Below, in pieces: positions 1-7,944 of a stretch of DNA of 64,000 bases. Below the pieces are notes generated by a model that did no database searches, was not told the origin of the DNA, and saw only the letters and a program-made list of their open reading frames with translations. Made by a program: the position numbers and the translations under genes. Source of the DNA: Paenibacillus dakarensis (lineage in GTDB: Bacteria > Bacillota > Bacilli > Paenibacillales > Paenibacillaceae); assembly GCF_001373415.1 (NCBI RefSeq), contig NZ_CDSE01000047.1:1-64000 (forward strand), read 5' to 3'. How positions within the stretch are numbered: position 1 is the first letter of the stretch; each line of letters opens with the position of its first letter.

Positions 1-638
1 CCCGGGAGCCGAACGCTGTGAATACGGAAGCCATTATAATAACCGCCTCTCGCGCCTTCAATTGTCTCTTCCTCATTCGGATTTCCTTGACGAAGCTCCT
101 CCCGGTTTGCTGCAATCATCTCCGCAGTCTTGATGGAAGTTCCGGAAGGCGCATCCAGCTTCTGGTCTCCATGTGTCTCGATAATCTCAACATGCGGCAG
201 GTATTTCGCAGCTTGAGCTGCAAATTTCATCATCAGGATCGCCCCAATCGAGAAATTCGGAGCAATTAGCCCGCCGATCCCGCGGGATTTGCACAGCTCG
301 TCCAGCTCTTCGATTTGTTCGGGAGTAAAGCCGGTCGTACCGATAACTGGCCGTACTCCATGCTTAATAGCTAAAGCGGTATTAGCGTAGGCAAACTGAG
401 GTGTTGTAAAATCCACCATCACATCAGGCTTATGCTCTACCAGCGCCATTTCAAGATCGGCTGAGACGTTAACCCCACAAGCCGGCAAGGACACAAGAGT
501 TCCGGCATCCACTCCCTGATCGCTACGTCCAATGGCAGCAGCGAGCTGAAGCTCAGGGTCCTGCAGCACTAATTTCACAACTTCTTTACCCATGCGGCCG
601 CCTGCTCCAACGACCGCTACCCGGATTGCTTTTGACAT
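1..638 (-). CDS. dapB: 4-hydroxy-tetrahydrodipicolinate reductase (3' end outside window)
   Basis: This enzyme reduces 4-hydroxy-tetrahydrodipicolinate with NAD(P)H in the lysine/diaminopimelate pathway, which also supplies dipicolinate for spores. The reading frame is open from 638 to the window edge, giving 212 codons; the C-terminus is missing. The N-terminus has the Rossmann motif GAGGRMG, and the active-site block reads ETHGDQK followed by DAPSGTS. The usual histidine pair is therefore His-Gly here, while the catalytic Lys is kept. The start at 638 has GGAGG about 9 bases upstream; an in-frame ATG at 647 abuts that site and is less likely. It lies 20 bp downstream of the TPR gene. The family call is very secure. 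Confidence 0.95.
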   Translation of the reverse strand, partial: MSKAIRVAVVGAGGRMGKEVVKLVLQDPELQLAAAIGRSDQGVDAGTLVSLPACGVNVSADLEMALVEHKPDVMVDFTTPQFAYANTALAIKHGVRPVIGTTGFTPEQIEELDELCKSRGIGGLIAPNFSIGAILMMKFAAQAAKYLPHVEIIETHGDQKLDAPSGTSIKTAEMIAANREELRQGNPNEEETIEGARGGYYNGFRIHSVRLP

Positions 639-657
639 TTCAAACATTCCTCCACTC

Positions 658-1197
658 TCAATCTGTTGGTAAATCAAGCACATAAGATTTTAGACGCTTC
701 TTCAGTTCTTCCATGATATGTTGAAGTCCGCTCTCCTGTGGAAATAAGCTTATGACTTCTTTCAAGGTTGTGATCGCAAGCGGATGTTCATTTAATTCGC
801 TATACACCAGTGCAAGCCAAACATAAGCTTCGGAATGCAAAGGATCTTTGGATATCGCAGACTTTAATAGCGCTGCTGCCTGGTATAGATCTTTAGGAGA
901 AGCATCTGTCTTCCCCTCTACCATCTTCCGAGCCTTCTGCACAAGCTCCAACGCTTCCAAATGCTGAAGATGTAAATGGTATTCCGGTTTATCTTCCTGA
1001 AGGAGCACCGCTTCCTTGGCATGACGAATCGCCTGTTCAAGTCTACCGCTACGGCCGTAAGTTATGGAGCAGCGATAATGAACTTCCGCATCTCCTGGAT
1101 TTGCTTGAATCGCGGCCTCAAACCAACGGAGTGCTTCTTCAAAATCGTTTTGCAGAATGAAATGATATGCCTTTTGTATATAGTTATCCGGTTTCAA
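658..1197 (-). CDS. TPR-repeat protein
   Basis: This 179-aa soluble protein has tetratricopeptide repeats. Residues about 5-70 hold two clear TPR units (pattern A..WF..A...NP..A..HYR) and residues about 105-160 another pair, with Pro at the typical helix ends. TPRs form helical scaffolds for protein contacts; no enzymatic motif is visible, so the partner is unknown. The start is a TTG with GGAGGG 7 bases upstream. It sits between the MazG-like gene and dapB, which are adjacent in B. subtilis, so it looks like an insertion into that operon. Its product could act with either neighbour, but nothing in the sequence shows this. Confidence 0.8.
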   Translation of the reverse strand: MKPDNYIQKAYHFILQNDFEEALRWFEAAIQANPGDAEVHYRCSITYGRSGRLEQAIRHAKEAVLLQEDKPEYHLHLQHLEALELVQKARKMVEGKTDASPKDLYQAAALLKSAISKDPLHSEAYVWLALVYSELNEHPLAITTLKEVISLFPQESGLQHIMEELKKRLKSYVLDLPTD

Positions 1198-1248
1198 TGG
1201 CTGTCCCTCCCCTATAGCGGGTTTTGGTACAGCATATGTATACTCAGC

Positions 1249-1578
1249 CTAATCTGTGTTCAATTTCGTCCAGCGATTCGCATCTCTTGTATTAAACTTG
1301 TGCATCACCTTATCATGAGCCTCTGCAAGATCAATCCCTAAAGAATTAGCGAAGCACATTGTGATAAACAAAATATCGCCGAGCTCCATCTCAATTGAGT
1401 TTTCAGCTTCATCAGGCTTCTTTGGCTTCTCACCGAACTGGTGATTCACCTCTCTGGCAAGCTCGCCCACTTCCTCCGACATACGCGCCATCATGGACAA
1501 AGGACTGAAGTAACCTTCTTTAAACTGCGATATATAACGATCCACTTCACGCTGCATCTCTGCCATAGATTTCTCCAT
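1249..1578 (-). CDS. MazG-like nucleotide pyrophosphohydrolase (YpjD family)
   Basis: This 109-aa protein is expected to hydrolyse nucleoside triphosphates to the monophosphate and pyrophosphate, probably cleaning up non-canonical nucleotides. The MazG fold signatures are present: an EEVGE helix near residue 40 and an ELGD pair near residue 69 that together bind Mg2+. The length matches single-domain YpjD proteins. The ATG at 1578 has GGGGAG 8 bases upstream; an upstream in-frame GTG at 1587 has no proper spacing. It leads a minus-strand run to the TPR gene and dapB, as ypjD leads to dapB in B. subtilis. Confidence 0.88.
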   Translation of the reverse strand: MEKSMAEMQREVDRYISQFKEGYFSPLSMMARMSEEVGELAREVNHQFGEKPKKPDEAENSIEMELGDILFITMCFANSLGIDLAEAHDKVMHKFNTRDANRWTKLNTD

Positions 1579-1774
1579 AGTAGGCACTCCCCTCTTATAC
1601 TTCTGTCTGCTGAAGATTTCTTTACATTTATCGGCAACGTTTTACCACTTATGTTATCGTAAAGCGGTTTTGAAAACAAATATTTTTTATTGTCACAAGA
1701 AAGGTATATACTATGGAAAAGCTACCGAATTTATAATGAAGAACAATAATCAATTACCATTGTGAGGGATTTCA

Positions 1775-2644
1775 ATGAAAAACTCCAAATTGATTCAGCA
1801 GCTTCAAATCATTATCCCCATCATCGTGGGTACAGCGATTTATGCATTCGGATTACTTTACTTTATTATTCCGAATCAATTGATGGAGGGCGGGGTTACT
1901 GGAATAACGGTATTGCTGAACTATGCGTTTCAAATCCCCCCATCCATGTCAACACTATTGCTGAACATCCCCTTATTTTTAGTGGGGGTCAAAATTCTGG
2001 GCGGCCGGCAGTCGATCTATACGGGGCTTGGAATTGTATCTTTGACTTTTTTTCTATGGCTTATTGAGAAATGGATTGAACTTGGCTGGATTGTCCCTTT
2101 TCAAACAGAACATGATTACATTCTCGCTTCTCTATACGCCGGTGTGACCTTGGGAGCAGGTCTTGGCATTGTATTTCGTTTCGGAGGAACAACCGGAGGC
2201 TCAGATATCATTGCCCGGATCTTCAACCGGAAATTTGGTTATAGCATGGGCCAGGTCATTCTTGGTTTAGATATAATCATCATCGGAGCATCACTTCTGT
2301 ATATTCCTCTCGAAAAAATATTGTATACGCTTGTAGCGGTGTTCATCGCCTCAAAAGTCATTGATTTTATCCAAGAAGGGGCTTACTCGGCTAGAGCTTG
2401 TACAATTATTAGCGATAAGGCTATGAATATTGCTGATCGTCTCACCAACGAGCTGGAGCGGGGGGTCACCCTGATCCCTGCCATCGGTGCATACTCCAAA
2501 CAAGCCAAGCATATCGTTTACTGTGTTGTTTCCCGGCAGGAAATACGCCGTTTAAATGAAATAGTCAAATCTGTTGATTCACGTGCCTTCGTCATTATAA
2601 ATGATGTTAAAGATGTGCACGGTGAAGGATTTAAAGAAGAGTAG
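1775..2644 (+). CDS. YitT/DUF2179 family membrane protein (YpjC-like)
   Basis: This 289-aa integral membrane protein has five or six predicted helices in the first 190 residues, including a Gly-rich turn reading FGGTTGGSDI around residue 145. It ends in a soluble domain of about 85 residues (DUF2179 type) with the pattern TLIPAIGAYSKQAKHIVYCVV. The transport or signalling role of the YitT family is not settled. Its position between ypjD- and ypjB-type genes matches B. subtilis ypjC. It is divergent from the MazG-like gene and convergent with ypjB, and its stop codon lies inside the shared terminator stem. GAGGGA precedes the ATG by 5 bases. Confidence 0.85.
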   Translation: MKNSKLIQQLQIIIPIIVGTAIYAFGLLYFIIPNQLMEGGVTGITVLLNYAFQIPPSMSTLLLNIPLFLVGVKILGGRQSIYTGLGIVSLTFFLWLIEKWIELGWIVPFQTEHDYILASLYAGVTLGAGLGIVFRFGGTTGGSDIIARIFNRKFGYSMGQVILGLDIIIIGASLLYIPLEKILYTLVAVFIASKVIDFIQEGAYSARACTIISDKAMNIADRLTNELERGVTLIPAIGAYSKQAKHIVYCVVSRQEIRRLNEIVKSVDSRAFVIINDVKDVHGEGFKEE

Positions 2645-2680
2645 CCCTGAGTTTTCGGGCTACTCTTCTTAGTATTTTTT
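2634..2680. terminator. Bidirectional terminator between ypjC-like and ypjB genes
   Basis: There is a perfect 14-bp inverted repeat (2634-2647 and 2657-2670) with a T run on the plus side and an A-rich flank on the other. It serves two convergent genes and covers both stop codons. Confidence 0.85.
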
Positions 2681-3526
2681 AGGAAACATAGGATGATATC
2701 CGCTGTTAAGTCCCTTATATTTACGGTAAGCTGCAAAGCTCAAAGCCGATAGTATAAAAGCTCCAAAGAGCAGCTGCCAGAACCATGGTCCCTCCACCTC
2801 TCCCAATTGGGCAAGAGCGGGCTCGTCTTTTTTCTTCCCGAAGAGTATATTAACTATTACTTCTCCTTGCGGAATAATGCCCCTTACAGCAGATGGCCCT
2901 GCCGTAGACACAACACCGCCGGCATGTGATAACCAAGATTCTATCATGGAAACATCCTCAGGCTTACGCTGTATGACCAGCGCCGGGCGAATCAGTTCAT
3001 AATGATCCTCCAAGGAGGCATATGCTTTCTTAATCCCTTTCGTATCCTGCTTCGCCGCGCTTAGCTCCATCATTCGCAAATCTTCCCGAATGACCTTATA
3101 GTATTGAAGCCATATTCCATCTTTAGGATGTGTCAAGCTGTCTGCCGCTAGCCTTAGTTTAGCTGCAGATCTCATCCATTGTTTTGGCTCCAGTTGGGCA
3201 CCGGCTGTCGTTTCTTTCATTTCTACAATACTTTCAGCCAGCACCTGAATTCCTTCGACACTTGTCAAGCCTTGAAAAGAAGCTGCCTCAAACAAACTTT
3301 GCACCTTCCTCAAAGACTCATTAACCTTCATTAAATTGCCTTCCTCCACCAGCTTATACAAGGTCTCTACCTCGAGATTTAAGGCTTTCGCCTGAATAGA
3401 TGCGGCTGGTGACGGGCGGTCTTTTGGTGTATCCGGGCTTGAATATGCAATCTTCCCAAAGCCTAGACCAAACAGTAAGAAAACAGCGGCTGCACCCGCT
3501 GTCCATTGGAATACACTCCGCAGCAT
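2669..3526 (-). CDS. ypjB: Sporulation protein YpjB
   Basis: This 285-aa protein matches the YpjB family of sporulation-associated membrane proteins; its molecular role is unknown. An N-terminal signal or anchor helix spans residues about 8-28. A helical extracytoplasmic domain follows, containing LYKLVEEGN and WMRSAAKLRLAADSLTHP. A C-terminal helix (about 245-268) is followed by a basic tail. Two membrane segments would place the bulk outside the membrane. AGGAGG precedes the ATG by 8 bases. It shares a convergent terminator with the plus-strand YitT gene and lies 43 bp downstream of the YpjA gene, as in B. subtilis. Confidence 0.85.
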   Translation of the reverse strand: MLRSVFQWTAGAAAVFLLFGLGFGKIAYSSPDTPKDRPSPAASIQAKALNLEVETLYKLVEEGNLMKVNESLRKVQSLFEAASFQGLTSVEGIQVLAESIVEMKETTAGAQLEPKQWMRSAAKLRLAADSLTHPKDGIWLQYYKVIREDLRMMELSAAKQDTKGIKKAYASLEDHYELIRPALVIQRKPEDVSMIESWLSHAGGVVSTAGPSAVRGIIPQGEVIVNILFGKKKDEPALAQLGEVEGPWFWQLLFGAFILSALSFAAYRKYKGLNSGYHPMFPKKY

Positions 3527-3569
3527 AGGACATCCCTCCTACCCGTAATATATGGCAGAAGGGATGTCT

Positions 3570-4217
3570 CTAGAACTCTTTAGCTTTTTCTTGGCCGGAT
3601 AATGAACGTTTAACAGTGATCCAGGTCAGGAAGCCACTAAGCAGCGTTAGAGCGAACGTAAAGGCTTCCACAGCCCCTAAATGATCATAAAGCGGGCCTG
3701 GGAGATATGGAAATATACCGAAAGTATAATCGACAGTATCATTCAGCAGTGTCCATGCCATGGCAACAGCTAGAGCAGTCCACCGGATATGAAATAATTT
3801 CACATAAATGAGAGCTTCCACCGCCATCGCCGTGTGTGAAGCTATTAGCATCCAATCCTGCCAAATGAGTTCATTCCCTTGGGATGCTCCGGCAAAAATC
3901 ATGGCTACCGCCCACACCCCGTATTTGATCGAGGTTACAACAGCCAGGGACTCCGTAAGCTGCTGAATTAACAGCCCTGACAATGATCTCGGTGGATATA
4001 ATAACATCACTAGTGCCAGGCTGAAAAACAAGCTCGCCGTCGGACTGTCAGGGACGAACACAAGCTGCCATGCAGGATGATTTTGAGCCGTATTGTAGAG
4101 TTGTCCTCCATACCATATGTAACCATAAACCGTCCCTAAAGTATTACTGATCAACAAAATCCACAAGATAAACCGCTTCGACAAAAACTCACGGCTCCAT
4201 AAATAAGTAACAGACAA
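3570..4217 (-). CDS. ypjA: DUF1405 membrane protein (YpjA)
   Basis: This 215-aa protein has about six hydrophobic helices and the conserved DUF1405 N-terminal pattern LISNTLGTVYGYIWYGGQL followed by PDSPTASLFF. Function is unknown; the gene travels with qcrABC and ypjB in Bacillales, which hints at a link with respiration or sporulation but does not prove one. The start chosen is a TTG at 4217 with AGGAGG 9-10 bases upstream; a GTG at 4226 touches the ribosome site and is unlikely. It lies downstream of qcrC, separated by a terminator. Confidence 0.8.
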   Translation of the reverse strand: MSVTYLWSREFLSKRFILWILLISNTLGTVYGYIWYGGQLYNTAQNHPAWQLVFVPDSPTASLFFSLALVMLLYPPRSLSGLLIQQLTESLAVVTSIKYGVWAVAMIFAGASQGNELIWQDWMLIASHTAMAVEALIYVKLFHIRWTALAVAMAWTLLNDTVDYTFGIFPYLPGPLYDHLGAVEAFTFALTLLSGFLTWITVKRSLSGQEKAKEF

Positions 4218-4295
4218 CCAGCACACCCTCCTGTTAGATAATGAATCAACATGAATAAATCCCTAGATAAAGCTCACACTCACTTATCTCCTCAT

Positions 4296-4330
4296 TAAAA
4301 AACCTGACCGTAAGTTACGATCAGGTTTCA
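4296..4330 (-). terminator. Terminator of the qcrABC operon
   Basis: An inverted repeat (4300-4313 with 4315-4328, one or two mismatches) is followed on the minus strand by a run of T. It begins about 10 bp past the qcrC stop codon. Confidence 0.8.
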
Positions 4331-4338
4331 TCATTATT

Positions 4339-5223
4339 CTACTCTGCAGTTTTCTGGCTGGCAAGCCATTCAGCCAATTGATCAAGTTCTTTTTCCGAAA
4401 CACCTGCAGCAATGGCCTGGTCATGCATTGGCGGCATGCTGCCTTTACCGTTCTTGATAATGCCTGCAATAGCATCCTTATCAAGACTGTCACCAACACC
4501 GCGAAGTGCAGGTGCATTTCCTTGTCCCTTAAGATCAGCTCCATGACAAGTAATGCAAGTCGCCTTCTTCAAGGTTTCCATAGCAGGGTTCTCCGGATCT
4601 ACAATAGCAACCTCGTCGGACTCAGCCGACTTCGCATTTGAGACTGGAGGAAGCCCCTGTAGACGTCTCTCGTGCGCTTTCTCTTCGCGGTCAATATGCT
4701 CCGGTTTCTGCCCTGTAGCCTCCAATTCATGTGTATAGTGCGTCCAAGCAGAATTGGTCAGGTAAATGATTGCGAGAATCGAAAGAAACATCAGAGCTGA
4801 AGTAATCGGACGCTTGTAGAAACGGCGCTCTTTCCCTGTATCCAGGAAAGGGACCAGCAATAGTGCACCGAAAGCTACTCCAGTAACACCGAGTGTACCG
4901 AGAACTACGTAATCACCAGATGCATACGGCAGCTTCAAATATTCGTATAAGAATAGGAAGTACCAGTCCGGCATCGGAATTACAGATGCACCAGGGTCAG
5001 CAGGGTAGCCCAGTGGAGCGGGCTCTGATATGGTCAATACCAGAAATCCTACCAGTACCACAACCCCTACCATCCATTCCTTTAACAGAAAGTTTGGTAT
5101 AAACGCTTCCGACTTTCCGGGATAAGCCGTATAGTCGGGAGGAACGATAAAACCTTTACCTTTACGTACACGGGAATCGCCTACGTATACTACTTTTTCA
5201 TCAGGTTTGTGACCGTGTGCCAT
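4339..5223 (-). CDS. qcrC: Menaquinol:cytochrome c reductase, cytochrome b/c subunit
   Basis: This 294-aa subunit of the bc complex fuses a subunit IV-like membrane domain (three helices, residues about 45-165, with PADPGASVIPMPDWYF) to a C-terminal c-type cytochrome domain. The heme c motif is CITCH near residue 223, and a Met ligand is likely in GSMPPM near residue 262. The fused b/c layout is the Bacillus-type QcrC. It passes electrons from menaquinol to cytochrome c, so its heme must be attached by the Res/Ccs system encoded elsewhere in this window. GGAGG precedes the ATG; qcrB ends 19 bp upstream. Confidence 0.95.
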   Translation of the reverse strand: MAHGHKPDEKVVYVGDSRVRKGKGFIVPPDYTAYPGKSEAFIPNFLLKEWMVGVVVLVGFLVLTISEPAPLGYPADPGASVIPMPDWYFLFLYEYLKLPYASGDYVVLGTLGVTGVAFGALLLVPFLDTGKERRFYKRPITSALMFLSILAIIYLTNSAWTHYTHELEATGQKPEHIDREEKAHERRLQGLPPVSNAKSAESDEVAIVDPENPAMETLKKATCITCHGADLKGQGNAPALRGVGDSLDKDAIAGIIKNGKGSMPPMHDQAIAAGVSEKELDQLAEWLASQKTAE

Positions 5224-5242
5224 GAATACGCCTCCCTTCTTC

Positions 5243-5914
5243 TTATAGTGGTCCGGAAATACCCTGTCTTCGGATCATAATAAAGTGCCCTACCAATAGA
5301 GCAAGCAGTACAGCCGGAAGGAAGAACACGTGAATGGCGAAGAAACGCGTTAACGTTTCGGCACCAACGATGGTACCGCCTTGCAGCAGTTCCTTTATGA
5401 TTGGTCCAAGCCAAGGCACGGAATTTGCAATTTCCAATGTTACTTTTGTAGCGAAGTATGCTTTATTATCCCAAGGAAGCAGGTAGCCTGTCAGACCAAG
5501 GCCCAACATGACGAAGAAGATCAGCATACCGACAACCCAGTTCATTTCACGAGGCGCTTTATAAGAGCCTGTAAAGAATACACGCATCGTATGTAGGAAC
5601 ATCATCACGATGACCAAGCTTGCTCCCCAGTGGTGCATACCGCGAACGATTTGGCCGAATGCCACCTTCGTCTGCAAATACTCTACACTGGCGTAAGCGT
5701 TTATAATATCGGGTACGTAATACATTGTCAGGAACATACCTGACAAGATCTGGATTACAGTAATAAAGAACGTCAAGCCGCCGAAACAATAAACAAACGC
5801 GGAAAAATGGTGAGCGGGGTTAACATGCTCTGGAACCTCATGATCCGCAACGTCTCTCCAGATCGGCGTGATATCGAGACGTTCATCAATCCAGTTGTAG
5901 ACATTCTTCAACAT
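5243..5914 (-). CDS. qcrB: Menaquinol:cytochrome c reductase, cytochrome b subunit
   Basis: This 223-aa cytochrome b6-type subunit has four transmembrane helices and two His pairs for bis-His heme b ligation. These include GMHHWGASLVIVMMFLHTMRV near residue 92 and AIHVFFLPAVL with LVGHFIMIRR near the C-terminus. The quinol-site pattern GLTGYLLPW is present near residue 140. It forms the membrane core of the bc complex with QcrA and QcrC. It lies 15 bp downstream of qcrA in the operon. Length and motifs are normal for Bacillales. Confidence 0.96.
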   Translation of the reverse strand: MLKNVYNWIDERLDITPIWRDVADHEVPEHVNPAHHFSAFVYCFGGLTFFITVIQILSGMFLTMYYVPDIINAYASVEYLQTKVAFGQIVRGMHHWGASLVIVMMFLHTMRVFFTGSYKAPREMNWVVGMLIFFVMLGLGLTGYLLPWDNKAYFATKVTLEIANSVPWLGPIIKELLQGGTIVGAETLTRFFAIHVFFLPAVLLALLVGHFIMIRRQGISGPL

Positions 5915-5929
5915 CCGAATCTACGCCTC

Positions 5930-6475
5930 CTATTTCACTACGGTATTTGGTATGATTTCACCGAGATAAATCCAGCCATTCTCTTCTTTCACGGTGTACA
6001 TATCCAATGGCTTAGGCGCAACAGCCAGATTCTTGCCATCCGGCGTATACCGTGCACCATGACATGGACAGAAGTACTCGTCTGGATGGGTCTTGTTGTT
6101 ATTCCAGCCCACCAAACATCCTAAGTGCTTGCAAATCGGTGAAAGTGCAAGAATCTTCCCATCGTCTGTCTTACGGATCCAGGCAGTCAGCGTTGCTTTA
6201 CTTGCATACCAGCCATCTTGCTGTTTCAGCTCAAAATCAAATTCTTGTGGTTCATTCGTAATCTTGCTAGATTCAACTACTTTAACGAACGCCCCTTCTT
6301 CTTTATCCTGAAGAATAGGATCCACGGCAAACCGGAGCATTGGAAGTACGACTCCACCCGCCATATAAGCTGTGGCGCCGCCCAACGTATACGTAAGAAA
6401 TTGTCTTCGTGACATTTCTTTCAGCCGGGGTGGTTTGTGCGACTCTTCATGCTCGTCATTGTGGTTGTGGCTCAT
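5930..6475 (-). CDS. qcrA: Menaquinol:cytochrome c reductase, Rieske iron-sulfur subunit
   Basis: This 181-aa Rieske protein has an N-terminal twin-arginine-like segment (MSRRQFLTYTLGG, about residues 21-33) with an anchor helix, then the [2Fe-2S] domain. Cluster ligands are seen in CKHLGC and CPCHGARY near residues 115-140. The His-rich N-terminus (SHNHNDEHEESH) is a local peculiarity. The ATG at 6475 has AAGGGGG about 10 bases upstream; an upstream TTG at 6499 is less likely. It is the first gene of qcrABC and follows a strong sigma-A promoter. Confidence 0.95.
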   Translation of the reverse strand: MSHNHNDEHEESHKPPRLKEMSRRQFLTYTLGGATAYMAGGVVLPMLRFAVDPILQDKEEGAFVKVVESSKITNEPQEFDFELKQQDGWYASKATLTAWIRKTDDGKILALSPICKHLGCLVGWNNNKTHPDEYFCPCHGARYTPDGKNLAVAPKPLDMYTVKEENGWIYLGEIIPNTVVK

Positions 6476-6552
6476 TCTGTGTTCAACCCCCTTTGTCAAC
6501 CATTCTAAGTGTTTTCAATGATTAATATCACACGACGTACTAGGACATAATA

Positions 6553-6581
6553 ATAATATATGAGGCATCTCAGACCGTCAA
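6553..6581 (-). promoter_or_regulatory. Sigma-A promoter of qcrABC
   Basis: On the minus strand TTGACG (6576-6581) and TATTAT (6553-6558) are separated by exactly 17 bp, about 78 bp before the qcrA start. This is close to the vegetative consensus. Confidence 0.75.
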
Positions 6582-6649
6582 GAATTTGAACCCCAAATTT
6601 GTCTCCGCTTCCAGTAAGCACTATCAAAATTGTCGGTTTTCCGTCACAT

Positions 6650-7081
6650 TTAGACGATATCCTCATTATTCCACAACTGATGAATTCTCTTGGTTACAGC
6701 TAAAGACAGCGGTGTATTCTCACTAGCTAAAATTCTAGGCTGGGAAAGCACTAATGCGCTTTCAGGAACATCGGCTTGATCAAGCTCCACATCAGCTGTC
6801 ATGATGACTGCATAGGTGAACCCCGCAGATTTGACATTATGACAAATGTCGTTTAGAAGTTGAACGGATGACTCTCCACTATACTGCATAGCAGGATATG
6901 TAATGATCCTTCCTTTAAACGGAATCTCTATTAAATCCATAAAATCTCTTAATCTTTCAAGTGCTGCCGTTGCTTCCCAAGGGCTCTCGCTCCCGGTCAG
7001 GGCCGTATAAGGAATCACACAGGTATCAAAATATGGCTGCAGTTCAGGCCAAGCCTGTTCATCCACTTCACTGAATTTCAT
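6650..7081 (-). CDS. ypiF: DUF2487 family protein (YpiF)
   Basis: This 143-aa cytoplasmic protein resembles YpiF/DUF2487, which sits upstream of qcrABC in Bacillales. Visible pattern: WPELQPYFDTCVIPYTALTG near residue 15, then a Rossmann-like alternation of strands and helices with TYAVIMTAD near residue 98. No catalytic motif is recognised and the function is unknown. The ATG at 7081 has AAAGGATG six bases upstream. It precedes the qcr promoter, so it is not necessarily cotranscribed with qcrA. The identification rests on context and length as much as on pattern. Confidence 0.75.
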   Translation of the reverse strand: MKFSEVDEQAWPELQPYFDTCVIPYTALTGSESPWEATAALERLRDFMDLIEIPFKGRIITYPAMQYSGESSVQLLNDICHNVKSAGFTYAVIMTADVELDQADVPESALVLSQPRILASENTPLSLAVTKRIHQLWNNEDIV

Positions 7082-7146
7082 GCAGTACATCCTTTCTATT
7101 CCAAATGTTTCATTTATTAATTATACGTTTCCATCATGATTTAGGC

Positions 7147-7180
7147 AAAAAAAAAGAAGAAATGCCGTAGCATTTCTTCA
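7147..7180 (-). terminator. Terminator after the IDEAL-domain gene
   Basis: A perfect 10-bp stem (7156-7165 with 7170-7179) and a 4-base loop are followed by a long T run on the minus strand. The stem overlaps the stop codon of the upstream gene. Confidence 0.85.
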
Positions 7181-7357
7181 ATTTAATGTTTTCAGTTCAT
7201 CCGTCAGGTTTCGGAAAGCCAGTTCATCGCCTGTAGCGAGCGCCTCGTCAATTCCTTTATAAAGTTCCTCACTCCGATGCTTACGCAAAGCCTCGTCCCA
7301 TACCATCTCCGCAGCCAAACTTAACATTACTTCGTAAGTAACCTTCATTTTATCCAT
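7178..7357 (-). CDS. IDEAL-domain microprotein, 59 aa
   Basis: This is a 59-codon gene starting at the ATG at 7357 with GAGGTG about 7 bases upstream. The predicted protein is helical and acidic, and carries the exact signature IDEALATGD at residues 36-44, the hallmark of the IDEAL domain seen in Bacillales regulators and, in B. subtilis, at the end of YpiB. Here the domain stands nearly alone, without the preceding UPF0302 domain. It lies between ypiF and the carbonic anhydrase-like gene, the place of ypiB in B. subtilis, and ends in its own terminator. It may act as a small adaptor, but this is inference. Confidence 0.85.
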   Translation of the reverse strand: MDKMKVTYEVMLSLAAEMVWDEALRKHRSEELYKGIDEALATGDELAFRNLTDELKTLN

Positions 7358-7380
7358 TAGGATGCACCTCCAACTATGAA

Positions 7381-7887
7381 TTAGAATTGCCTATATTCCT
7401 TACCCTTAAGTACATAACTATCCATCGTCTTCTTCATTCGAAGCAAATCCTCATCCGTCAATTCCCGAACGACTTTAGCAGGTGTGCCAAGGGAGAGTGT
7501 ATAGGGAGGAATCACCGTATTCTCTGTTACAATAGCGCCTGCACCGACTAAAGCATATTCACCAATATTAGCGCCGTTTAGCACAATCGCGCCCATACCA
7601 ATCAAAGAGCCTTTCCCGATTGTACATCCGTGGATAATTGCTGAATGTCCGACGGATACTTCGTCTGCCAGGATTAATGGCTGACCAGCATTGACATGTC
7701 CGATTACTCCATCCTGAATGTTACATTTGTTACCGATTACAATTGGCGCAAGGTCTCCTCTTAGAACAGCGTTGAACCATATCGTTGAATCGGCGCCTAT
7801 CGTAACATCACCAATGTTCTTTGCACCATCAGCAACAAATACAGAAGAATGGACAGTCGGCCATATTCCTTTATACTCATAATTCAT
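7381..7887 (-). CDS. Gamma-carbonic anhydrase-like hexapeptide-repeat protein
   Basis: This 168-aa left-handed beta-helix protein has many hexapeptide repeats ([LIV]G...), from about residue 20 to 135. His residues that could bind zinc occur in GVIGHVN, VSVGHSAIIHGC, the usual trio of gamma-class carbonic anhydrase-like (YrdA/PaaY type) proteins. Activity as a carbonic anhydrase is not guaranteed in this family. GGGGTGA precedes the ATG. It is followed 23 bp later by the IDEAL microprotein gene, probably in one transcript. Confidence 0.88.
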   Translation of the reverse strand: MNYEYKGIWPTVHSSVFVADGAKNIGDVTIGADSTIWFNAVLRGDLAPIVIGNKCNIQDGVIGHVNAGQPLILADEVSVGHSAIIHGCTIGKGSLIGMGAIVLNGANIGEYALVGAGAIVTENTVIPPYTLSLGTPAKVVRELTDEDLLRMKKTMDSYVLKGKEYRQF

Positions 7888-7944
7888 TTCCGGATCACCC
7901 CTTTAATTATTGGGAGTGATTGTAGCAATCAACAACTTGTTCTG

